A DNA stretch of 64,000 nucleotides, taken from NCBI GenBank assembly GCA_041394325.1, contig JAWKIJ010000001.1, forward strand, positions 1,116,001-1,180,000. Direction: 5' to 3'. Both the position numbers and the translations under genes were made by a program. Under the pieces are notes generated by a model. It did no database searches, was not told the origin of the DNA, and saw only the letters and a program-made list of their open reading frames with translations. Shown here in pieces: positions 51,761-60,325 of the stretch (positions are counted from its first letter, which is position 1; each line of letters starts with the position of its first letter). This DNA comes from JAWKIJ01 sp041394325 (GTDB lineage: Bacteria; Actinomycetota; Acidimicrobiia; Acidimicrobiales; Microtrichaceae).

Positions 51761-53977
51761 GTGTTGCAGAACGTCTGGATCATCCCCGCCCTGTGTGGGT
51801 TGTCGTTCGTGCTGACGCTCCTGATCGGCAAGCGCACCCCCGGTGGCGGGCACTACATCGGCATCGGCTTCGTCGCGATCGCGTTCGTCTTGTCGCTGGT
51901 CACGGCCGGACAGTGGATCACCCGCAGCGACCACGTGGCACACGATCAGGTCAGTGCGTTGGCCGGAGTCGACGCGAAGTGCTCTCACGCCGTCTCGGAC
52001 CTGCGCAGTGGCGTCGATCCCACCCACGCCGCGCCCGGTGCCGCCACGACGGCGCACGGTGAGGCGGAAGCGACGGCCGAGTCGGCCGGGGCCGAGGAGC
52101 ACTTCAGCCAGCCGGTGGTGCGCTGCGTGCGTTGGTTCAACTCCGACTCGGTGCAGATCAACGTCGGTACCCACGCCGACGGCCAGTCGGTGCTGCTCCT
52201 CGTCGTCGTGACCTTCGTCTCGCTCCTGGTGCACATCTTCTCCACCGAGTACGTCGCCGGCGATCGTCGCTACACCCACTACTTCGCATTCCTCTCGTTG
52301 TTCACCGCGGCGATGCTGCTCTTCGTGATCGCCGACAACGTGCTGCAGATGATCGTTGGCTGGGAGCTCATCGGAGTGTGCTCGTTCGCGCTCATCGGGC
52401 ATTGGTGGGAGGAGAAGCCCAACAGCGACGCCGCGCTCAAGGCGATGCTCACCAACCGCGTCGGCGACTGCGGTCTGATGATCGGCGCGATCATGCTGTT
52501 CTTCCTCTCGGGGAACAGCTTCAACATCATCGACATCAACACCGCGGCCAACAGCGGCAAGATCAGCCACGGCTATCTCCTGGTCGCCTCCGTCGCCCTC
52601 ATCGCCGCGGTGATGTCCAAGTCCGGCCAGTTCATCCTTCACACCTGGCTCCCCGACGCGATGGCCGGCCCGACGCCGGTATCGGCGCTGCTGCACGCCG
52701 CCACGATGGTCGTGGCCGGCATCTACATGGTCGCCCGGCTGTATCCGGTGTTCTTCCACGGTCTGTCGATCGCGGGCAGTTCGGTCAACTACCTGGCGAT
52801 CGTCGGTTCGGTGACGGCGCTCTTCGGGGCGCTCCTCGGCTTCGTCCAGTCCGACATCAAGAAGGTGCTGGCCTATTCGACGGTGTCACAGCTGGGGTTC
52901 ATGGTCGCCGCGCTCGGCGTCGGTGCGTGGACCGCGGCCCTGTTCCACCTGTTCACCCACGCGATGTTCAAGGCGTGCCTCTTCCTTGGTGCCGGGTCGC
53001 TCAGCCATGCCTGCCATCACAGCTTCAACATGGTCGACGACATGGGTGGGCTCCGGAAGGTCATGCCCAAGACCTTCTGGACCTACGTGATCGCGGCCGC
53101 ATCGCTCAGTGGCATCTTCCCGCTGGCCGGGTTCTGGTCGAAGGACGAGATCATGGCCGGTTCGGGCGCGATGAACCATGCGAACGGCACCTACTACTTC
53201 GTGCTCGTCATGTTGTTGATCGCCGCGTTCTGTACGGCCGCCTACATGACCCGCACCGTGTGGTATGCGTTCTTCGGCGAGTATCGAGGCCACCATCACC
53301 CACACGAGTCCGGTCCGCGCATCACGGTCCCGCTCGTCCTGCTGGCCGTCGGTGCGGCGATCGCCGGGTTCGTCAACCTTCCCGAGCACTTCTGGGGCGG
53401 CATCTCCTTCGGCGACCTCGCCCTCAAGTTCGAGCACTGGGTCGAACCCGTCGGGATGTACTTTCCGGGCCACGCCGCCCACTTCACCCACGCCGGTTTC
53501 AACGGTGGGCTGGCCCTCCTCGCGACGGTCGTCGCCGTGGCCGGCATCGTCATCCCGTGGGCCTTCTACCAGCACAAGCTGCCGTTCCTGGAGAACCTCG
53601 CCACCAGGAGCCGTCTGGCCGGCTTCTCCAAGCGGATCCTCGTCAACAAGTACTACCTCGACTGGCTCTACACCGACGTGATCACCGGGTTCGTGAAGGG
53701 CCCACTCGCCAAGGCGGCGTACTGGGTCAACCAGAACGTCCTCGACGGAGTTGTGAACGGCGCCGGCCGAGGAGCGGTCCGCGCCGGCCACGTCGTCTAC
53801 GACACGCTGGACCAACGCGGCGTCGACGGCGCCGTGAACGGCATCGGAATGATCGCCGAGGGCGCGGGTGGCGAGCTCGGTCGCCTCCAGACCGGCCGGG
53901 TCCAGCAGTACGCGGCCTTGTTCTTCGCGGCGGCGGCCCTGCTCGCCGGCGTCATCGTGGTCGTCGTCGGCGGCTGA
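51761..53977 (+). CDS. nuoL: NADH-quinone oxidoreductase subunit L (operon 2)
   Basis: ND5-type proton-pumping subunit, 738 residues from GTG 51761, larger than the operon 1 copy (654) mainly through an Ala/Glu-rich outer loop at about residues 75-120. Landmarks GWELIGVCSFALIGHWW, KSGQFILHTWLPDAMAGPTP and KKVLAYSTVSQLGFMVAALG. A His-rich loop occurs at about 510-520 (GHHHPHESG). Lateral helix and final helix are present. Confidence 0.95.
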   Translation: MLQNVWIIPALCGLSFVLTLLIGKRTPGGGHYIGIGFVAIAFVLSLVTAGQWITRSDHVAHDQVSALAGVDAKCSHAVSDLRSGVDPTHAAPGAATTAHGEAEATAESAGAEEHFSQPVVRCVRWFNSDSVQINVGTHADGQSVLLLVVVTFVSLLVHIFSTEYVAGDRRYTHYFAFLSLFTAAMLLFVIADNVLQMIVGWELIGVCSFALIGHWWEEKPNSDAALKAMLTNRVGDCGLMIGAIMLFFLSGNSFNIIDINTAANSGKISHGYLLVASVALIAAVMSKSGQFILHTWLPDAMAGPTPVSALLHAATMVVAGIYMVARLYPVFFHGLSIAGSSVNYLAIVGSVTALFGALLGFVQSDIKKVLAYSTVSQLGFMVAALGVGAWTAALFHLFTHAMFKACLFLGAGSLSHACHHSFNMVDDMGGLRKVMPKTFWTYVIAAASLSGIFPLAGFWSKDEIMAGSGAMNHANGTYYFVLVMLLIAAFCTAAYMTRTVWYAFFGEYRGHHHPHESGPRITVPLVLLAVGAAIAGFVNLPEHFWGGISFGDLALKFEHWVEPVGMYFPGHAAHFTHAGFNGGLALLATVVAVAGIVIPWAFYQHKLPFLENLATRSRLAGFSKRILVNKYYLDWLYTDVITGFVKGPLAKAAYWVNQNVLDGVVNGAGRGAVRAGHVVYDTLDQRGVDGAVNGIGMIAEGAGGELGRLQTGRVQQYAALFFAAAALLAGVIVVVVGG

Positions 53978-54006
53978 GCGCACAGTTAGGAACACAAGGA
54001 CATCTC

Positions 54007-55542
54007 ATGAACAGCTGGCTGAACCACTGGAGCCTCGCTCTGGTCACCTTCCTGCCATTGCTCGGTGCAGCGGTGATGATGCTGATCCCGCGGGAGGAGG
54101 AGCAGCTTCACAAGGCCATCGGGTTGGGCTCGACCCTGGCCACGCTCGCCGTCGGGATCTGGCTCTTCGCGAACTTCGACTACGGCAACGGCGGATTCCA
54201 GTTCGTCATCGACCGGAGCTGGATCGACGTCATCAACAGTCGTTTCATCATGGGCGTCGACGGGCTGTCGCTTCCGCTGCTCGGCCTCACACTGCTCGTG
54301 GTGCCGCTGGTGTTCATCTACTCGTGGGACCACATACCCGAACCGGGCAATCCCAAGGCCTTCTTGTCGCTGATGCTGCTCCTCGAGACCGGCATGATCG
54401 GCTCGTTCCTCGCAGAGGATCTGATCCTGTTCTTCGTCTTCTTCGAGGTCGTGCTCCTTCCGATGTACTTCCTCATCGGGGTCTGGGGTGGGCCGGAGCG
54501 TCGGTACGCCTCGATCAAGTTCTTCATCTACACGCTGTTCGGTTCGGCGTTGATGATCCTCAGCTTCCTCGCCCTGTACTTCCTCGCCAAGGATCCGAGC
54601 GGGGTCGCCGCGCATACGTTCGACATGCGGAGGCTTCCGGCACTGACCGCCGGGATCGCCCACGGCACGCAACTCCTCATCTTCGGAGGGATGTTCGTCG
54701 GCTTCGGCATCAAGGTGCCGATGTTCCCGTTCCACACCTGGCTGCCCGACGCTCACACGCAGGCGCCGACACAGGGATCGGTGATCCTGGCCGCGGTGCT
54801 CCTGAAGCTCGGCACATACGGCTTCGTGCGAATCGGCATCAACGTCCTGCCCGAGGCCGCCCATTCGTGGGCGCCCGTGATCGGGGTCCTGTCGGTGATC
54901 GGGATCATCTACGGAGCGCTCGGTTGTCTTGCCCAGACCGACATGAAGCGGCTGATCGCCTTCAGCTCCGTGGCGCACATGGGATTCGTCATGCTCGGCA
55001 TCTCGACGTTGACGAAGCACGGCATCAACGCCGCCATGTTCGGCATGGTGGCCCACGGTCTCATCACCGGGCTGTTGTTCTTCGTCGCCGGTTCGATGAA
55101 GGAGCGCTACCACACGCTGGAGATCTCCCGTCTGGGCGGCATGCTCGTCCAGGCACCCAAGCTCGGCTGGATCCTCGGCCTCGCGTCGATGGCGTCGTTG
55201 GGTCTGCCGGGCCTGGCCGGCTTCTGGGGCGAGTTCCCCGCGATCCTGGCAGCGTTCAGTCCCGCGCCGGGGCTCAACCTCGCGTTGTTCCGCACGCTCA
55301 TGGTGATCGCCTCGCTGGGGACCGTGCTCGCCGCCGGCTACCTGCTGTGGCTGTTCCAGCGAACCGCCTTCGGCACGCCGAGCGAGGAGTTCGCGGACGA
55401 TCCGCACATCGTCGACGTCAAACCGCTCGAATGGGCGGCCTGGTTGCCGATGCTGGTCGGCATCGTCCTTTTCGGTGCGGCACCCGGGTTGATCTTCAAC
55501 ATCACCGAGAAGGCGCTGCACGTGCTGCACCTGGGAGGCTGA
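54007..55542 (+). CDS. nuoM: NADH-quinone oxidoreductase subunit M (operon 2)
   Basis: ND4-type proton-pumping subunit, 511 residues from ATG 54007. Landmarks: FFVFFEVVLLPMYFLIG with the conserved glutamate, GFGIKVPMFPFHTWLPDAH, DMKRLIAFSSVAHMGFVML. A 29-base gap separates it from nuoL, the largest inside operon 2. Upstream in-frame sequence lies antisense to sense within nuoL and is not protein-like. Confidence 0.95.
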   Translation: MNSWLNHWSLALVTFLPLLGAAVMMLIPREEEQLHKAIGLGSTLATLAVGIWLFANFDYGNGGFQFVIDRSWIDVINSRFIMGVDGLSLPLLGLTLLVVPLVFIYSWDHIPEPGNPKAFLSLMLLLETGMIGSFLAEDLILFFVFFEVVLLPMYFLIGVWGGPERRYASIKFFIYTLFGSALMILSFLALYFLAKDPSGVAAHTFDMRRLPALTAGIAHGTQLLIFGGMFVGFGIKVPMFPFHTWLPDAHTQAPTQGSVILAAVLLKLGTYGFVRIGINVLPEAAHSWAPVIGVLSVIGIIYGALGCLAQTDMKRLIAFSSVAHMGFVMLGISTLTKHGINAAMFGMVAHGLITGLLFFVAGSMKERYHTLEISRLGGMLVQAPKLGWILGLASMASLGLPGLAGFWGEFPAILAAFSPAPGLNLALFRTLMVIASLGTVLAAGYLLWLFQRTAFGTPSEEFADDPHIVDVKPLEWAAWLPMLVGIVLFGAAPGLIFNITEKALHVLHLGG

Positions 55543-55546
55543 GGCC

Positions 55547-57048
55547 GTGGTCGCGTTCACCACGCCGGTCATCGACTGGCATGCGATGGCACCCGAGATC
55601 GTCCTGGTCTCGGTGGTCGCGCTGCTGATCCTGGTCGATGCGATCCAACTCGAACGGGCGCGCAACATCGCCGGATCGATCGCCGGGTTGGGCCTGCTCG
55701 CGTCGTTGGTGCCGATGGTGACCCTCGCGGTCTCGGACCACCCGGTCCGGTCGATGTTCGCCGGCGCCTACGTGGTCGACCACCAGGCGCTGCTGCTCAA
55801 GGCGCTGTTCGTCGTCAGCGCCTATGTCGTGGTGTTGTTGTCCACGAACTACATCGCCGAGGGGGACTACTGGGAGACCGAGTACTACACGCTGACGGTG
55901 TCGGCGGTGCTCGGGATGACGGTCATGGCCTCCGCTCGGGATCTCATCAGCATCTTCGTGGCGTTCGAGTTGTTGTCGATCCCCACCTACCTGTTGGCGG
56001 GTTGGCGAAAGCGGGACCCGAAGTCGAACGAAGCGGGCATGAAGTACTACCTGATGGGCGTGTTCGCGACGGCGGTGCTCCTGTACGGCATGTCGCTGCT
56101 GTACGGGTGGACCGGCTCGACGCTGCTCAGCGTGATCGGTAGGAGGATCGCGGTCGAGGGCAACACGGCAGCGGTCGCGTTGGGTGTCGTGTTCGTGATC
56201 GTCGGCTTCGGTTTCAAGGTGTCGGCGGTCCCCTTCCACGCCTGGGCTCCCGACACCTACGAGGGGGCGCCGACTCCGGTCACCGCCTTCCTCGCCGTCG
56301 CGTCCAAGGCGGCCGGCTTCGTCGCGATGATGCAGATCGCCGCCCATGCGCTGTCGGTGCCGCGCGGCACGCTCTGGACGGTCACCACGCCGGTTTTCTT
56401 CGTCCTGTCCGCCCTGTCGATGACCGTCGGCAACCTCATCGCCCTCCGCCAGACCAACATCGTCCGGATGCTGGCCTACTCCGGTATCGCCCAGGCCGGG
56501 TTCATGCTCGCGCCGTTGGCGATGCTGCGACGCCCCGACGTGGCGGCCGACATCATGCCGTCGATCGTGGTGTACCTCGTGATCTACGCGGCGATGAACC
56601 TCGGAGCGTTCGCGGTGGTGATCGCTGTGGCCCGCAAGACGCGCTCGGCGGAGGTGTCCACATGGGGCGGCCTGTTTCGCTACGCCCCCGGTCTGACGGT
56701 CGCGATGAGCGTCTTTCTCGCCTCGTTGGCGGGAATCCCGCCGCTCGGCGGTTGGTGGGCCAAGCTCGGAGTGGTCAAGGTCCTCATCGGCTCGCAGAGC
56801 AAGTGGGGTGTGATCCTCGCGGTGTTCGTCGCGATCAACACCGCCATCTCGGTCTTCTACTACTTCAACGTCGCTCGGGCCATGTGGTTCGAGGACACCC
56901 CGACGGCGACGAGACCCCCATCCCGATCATGCCGGCGGTTCGCGCGGCCCTCGTGATCACGGTCGTGGCGACGGTGCTGTTCGGGGTGCTTCCGGGCTTG
57001 CTGTCCGACGCGGCACAGCACGGTCCGGCCCTCCTCGCGGGGCTCTGA
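55547..57048 (+). CDS. nuoN: NADH-quinone oxidoreductase subunit N (operon 2), frameshifted near the 3' end
   Basis: ND2-type proton-pumping subunit from GTG 55547 (GGGAGG upstream). Landmarks: IFVAFELLSIPTYLLAGW, GFGFKVSAVPFHAWAPDTYEG, NIVRMLAYSGIAQAGFML. At a four-C run (56898-56901) the frame is lost; a fifth C restores EDTPDGDETPIPIMPAVRAAL and the final membrane helix VITVVATVLFGVLPG, ending at 57048. Repaired length 500 residues, normal. As read, the protein would lack its last helix. Confidence 0.92.
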
Positions 57049-57070
57049 CCGTCGCCGACGGGGGGCTCCG

Positions 57071-58141
57071 GTGGTGACGCCTCCGGAGCGGTTCGACGAC
57101 TACATGGAGCGCTGCCTCTATCACCCGCGCGACGGCTTCTACGCGGAGCACGGCTCGGCGGGGCGCGCCGGAGGCGACTTCGTCACGAGTCCCGAGGTCG
57201 GATCGTTGTTCGGCGCGGTCCTCGCCCGTGCCGTCGACCGTTGGTGGATCGAGCTCGGCTCCCCCGACCGGTTCGTCGTGGTCGAGGCGGGTGCGGGACG
57301 GGGCAGCCTGGCTCGGTCGATCCTTCATCACGTCGAGCACTGTGCCGCGGCGTTGGACTACGTGGTGGTCGAACGTTCCGACCGGCTTCGGGTCGAGGCG
57401 GCCGGAGACGACCGCGTTCGAGCGGTCGCCGACCTCGGCGAGGTGGCCTCGCTGCTCGGCGTGCACGAAGGCGGCATGGTGGGTGTGGTCTTGGCGAACG
57501 AGCTGCTCGACAACCTCCCCTTCCGCCTCGTACGGGTCGCGCCCGGAGATGGAGCCGGTTCGGCGACCCAGGAGGAGGTGTGGGTCACGGACGGCCGTCC
57601 CGTGTTGGGGGTGCCGACGGCCGCGGACCCGAGGCTCGCCCGGCTTCGGGTACCGACGGACGGAGCCCTCATGCCGCTGTTCGATCGGGCCGCCCTGTGG
57701 ATCCGACAGGCCTGTTCACTGCTCGCCGCGGGTCGAGTGGTCGTCTTCGACTACGGGGTGCGCCACTCCCAGGAGTTGGTCGAACGGCAATGGTTGCGCA
57801 CCTACCAGGGACATCGTCGGGGAGGGGATCCGTTCGAGGCCCCCGGCCGCAGTGATATCACCGCCGACATTGCGTTCGACCAACTGCCCGAGGCCACCCG
57901 CATCGAGACCCAGGCGGAGTTCCTGGAACAGCACCGGATCGCCGACCTGGTGGAGCGCGCGCGGCTGGCCTGGCGCGAGGGTGCGGCGACCGGTGACCTG
58001 GCGGCGATGGCGGCGCGGAGCCGCGTGGGTGAGGCCGAAGCACTGACCGACCCCACCGGGCTCGGTGGGTTCCTGGTGGCGCAATGGATGGCGGCCGGGA
58101 ACCCGGATGCGGGGAGCGTCAGCGGGCCCGGGCCGGTTTGA
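57071..58141 (+). CDS. MidA/NDUFAF7-family SAM-dependent methyltransferase (COG1565)
   Basis: 356 residues. SAM-binding motif VVVEAGAGRGSLARSI near residues 74-89, with family landmarks YMERCLYHPRDGFYAEHG, GGDFVTSPEVGSLFG at the N-terminus, ANELLDNLPFRLV, and FDYGVRHSQELVERQWLRTYQGH in the C-terminal half. Mitochondrial NDUFAF7 dimethylates an arginine of NDUFS2 (NuoD) during complex I assembly, and Dictyostelium MidA is needed for complex I. The gene starts 22 bases after nuoN of operon 2, on the same strand, supporting a complex I role here (inference). It overlaps the convergent parA by 23 bases. Confidence 0.9.
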   Translation: MVTPPERFDDYMERCLYHPRDGFYAEHGSAGRAGGDFVTSPEVGSLFGAVLARAVDRWWIELGSPDRFVVVEAGAGRGSLARSILHHVEHCAAALDYVVVERSDRLRVEAAGDDRVRAVADLGEVASLLGVHEGGMVGVVLANELLDNLPFRLVRVAPGDGAGSATQEEVWVTDGRPVLGVPTAADPRLARLRVPTDGALMPLFDRAALWIRQACSLLAAGRVVVFDYGVRHSQELVERQWLRTYQGHRRGGDPFEAPGRSDITADIAFDQLPEATRIETQAEFLEQHRIADLVERARLAWREGAATGDLAAMAARSRVGEAEALTDPTGLGGFLVAQWMAAGNPDAGSVSGPGPV

Positions 58142-58922
58142 CCAGACGCCACAACCGTCGGTACAGCGCATCGAACGTCGTGGCGGCGGCGGCGCCCCGG
58201 GTGCCGAGCGCGTGGATCGGTCGACGTGAGGCGGCGGCCTCGGCGATCGCGACACGTGTCCGGATGTAGGGCTCCCAAACCGCCGAGCGGCCGACGATCC
58301 GATGCAACTCGGCGAGGTGGGCCTCGGCGTCCTGGGAGCGGGCAGGTGCTCGGTTCACGATCACTCCGGCAAGGTCCAACCACTTGTTGTGGTGGTCCCA
58401 CACGTCCTCGATCAGGTCGGCGACGGGGTCGATTCCGCGCAGGCTGAGTGCCGTCGGCTCGACCACCAGTAACGCATGGTTCGCGGCGGCCAACCCGTTG
58501 GCGGTGAGGGCACCCAGCGACGGGGGCAGTCGACCAGGACGATCCCGTACCGGTCCGTCACCGGCTCGAGCGCGCCGCAGACGAGTCTCGGTGCGCGTTC
58601 CGGTGAGCGATTCGAGGCCTCCCCGCATCACCTCGAGATCCTGGAGCTCGGGGACCGATGGCACCACGTCCACCAGATGGCCCCAACGCGACTCGACGAT
58701 CACCTTGTCGGCCGACGGACGCCGGGTCTGCAACAGGTCCGTCACCGAGCGGGTGACGCGATCGGCGTTCACCCCGAGGACCCAACTCGACGCGCCCTGG
58801 GGGTCGAGGTCGACGACGAGGGTCTTGTGGCCCCGCGTCATCGCGGCGGAGGCCAGGCCCATCGTGACCGAGGTCTTTCCCACGCCCCCCTTTTGGTTGA
58901 CGATCGTGACGACCTGGCCCAT
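58119..58922 (-). CDS. parA: ParA/Soj-family ATPase with two compensating frameshifts
   Basis: Chromosome-segregation-type P-loop ATPase, 267 residues as read from ATG 58922. The deviant Walker A is KGGVGKTSV and Walker A' is VVDLDPQGAS. The segment after ETRLRR reads out of frame for about 25 residues and then resumes as PPSLGALTANGLA. In the alternative frame it gives ALEPVTDRYGIVLVDCPP, the Walker B region. The first shift is in the GCGC of 58571-58574 (one extra or two missing), the second a missing C in the run at 58522-58526. No parB gene is adjacent. Confidence 0.88.
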   Translation of the reverse strand: MGQVVTIVNQKGGVGKTSVTMGLASAAMTRGHKTLVVDLDPQGASSWVLGVNADRVTRSVTDLLQTRRPSADKVIVESRWGHLVDVVPSVPELQDLEVMRGGLESLTGTRTETRLRRARAGDGPVRDRPGRLPPSLGALTANGLAAANHALLVVEPTALSLRGIDPVADLIEDVWDHHNKWLDLAGVIVNRAPARSQDAEAHLAELHRIVGRSAVWEPYIRTRVAIAEAAASRRPIHALGTRGAAAATTFDALYRRLWRLVKPARAR

Positions 58923-59081
58923 CGGCGCCAATGTTGGTGGCCGATCGCGGACCGATGCAACCGTCGCGTCGAGCGGATGAGGCCGACGGGCGTCACCCAA
59001 CCCCGGCACGACGATCCGACGCCGCGAACAGCCGATGCGCCGTAGCATGCGGGACGAGGCGGCGACGGGAGGGGATAAGCC

Positions 59082-60325
59082 GTGAGCGTGCGATTCGATC
59101 GTTCCGCGTTGGCCGAGTTGGTGGGGGAGATGGTTCCCGACGCCGTCGACCTGCGCCGGACGATCCACCGTCATCCCGAGATCGGCCTCGAGACTCCCGA
59201 GACCCAACGGCGAATCCTCGACGCGCTCGACGGCCTCGGCCTCGACATCCGCAAGGGTGAGGCCCTGACGTCGGTCACCGCCGACCTCGTCGGCGGGCTT
59301 CCCGGACCGACCGTCCTCCTGCGCGCCGACACCGACGCCCTGCCCATGGACGAGCAGTCCGGCGAGCCGTTCTCCTCCGTGGAGCCGGGGCGGGCCCACC
59401 TGTGTGGCCACGACGCGCACACGGCGATGCTGGTCGCCGCCGCACGCCTGCTCGCCGAACACCGCGACGAACTCGCCGGCCGGGTGCGCTTCGTGTTCCA
59501 GCCCGCCGAGGAGGCCCCCGGGGGGGCCAGGCCGATGATCTCGGAGGGTGCGGCGGACGGGGTCGATGCGGCCTTTGCGATCCATGTGACACCGAATCTG
59601 CCGGTGGGGTTCGCGGCTTGTCGTCCGGGTCCGATCATGGCCGCCACCGACGACTTCACCGTGATCGTTCGCGGCCGAGGTGCCCACGCATCCACCCCTC
59701 ACTTCGGCAACGACCCGCTCCCGGCCGCATGTGAGATCGTGACGGCGCTCCAGACGATGGTCACTAGGCGCGTCGACGCGTTCAATCCCGCGGTGGTCAC
59801 GGTCGGGCGCATCCGAGGGGGTACGGCGATCAACGTCATTCCCGAGGAGGTCGAACTGGCCGGCACCATCCGAACGGTGAGCGAGTGGTCCCGCCTCGCG
59901 GTGCTCTCCGGCTTCGAGCGGGTCGTCCGCGGGTTGCCGCGGCGCACGAGTGCGAGGTCGACCTCGACATGACGCCGGGCTACGCGGTGGTGAGCAACGA
60001 CGGTCCGTTCGTCGAGTTCGCGCAAGGCGTGGTGCAGCGCGTGATGGGCTCCGACGCCTACTTCGAACTCCCGTCACCGATCATGGGGGCGGAGGATTTC
60101 GGCTACTTCCTCCGGGAAGCCCCGGGGTGCATGGTGTTCCTGGGAGCGTGCCCGGCCGACATCGCCAACTCGCTGGAGGCGCCGTCGTGTCACAGCAACG
60201 TGATGCGAATCGACGAGGCGGCCCTCGCTCACGGCATCGCGCTTCACGTGGGGATCGCGACCGAATACCTTGCCGCCGCGAGTGCCACGACCGACGACGT
60301 GACCACGACCACACGGGAGGGATGA
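59082..60325 (+). CDS. M20-family amidohydrolase (metal-dependent peptidase/IAA-amino acid hydrolase type), frameshifted
   Basis: Zinc or manganese hydrolase cleaving amide bonds of acylated amino acids or similar small molecules; substrate unknown. HRHPEIGLETPET, LLRADTDALPM, the metal-binding CGHDAHTAM and QPAEEAPGGA are intact in the first frame; dimerisation domain RGRGAHASTP follows. At a three-G run (59931-59933) one G is missing; repair gives RVVRGVAAAHECEVDLD and continues through SPIMGAEDFGYFL to the stop at 60325. Repaired length 414 residues. GTG 59082 has GGAGGGG upstream. Confidence 0.88.

Noticed and set aside
52132..54006. Very long open frame upstream of nuoM in operon 2
   Set aside because: Overlaps intact nuoL in another frame; composition is typical of GC-rich shadow frames.
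4420..59940. Programmed ribosomal frameshifting as an explanation for the broken genes
   Set aside because: No common slippery heptamer or downstream structure; shifts occur in unrelated genes, in both directions, and usually at short G/C runs.
58923..60077. Upstream extension of the parA frame
   Set aside because: Antisense to the M20 hydrolase gene; ParA begins cleanly at MGQVVTIVNQKGG.
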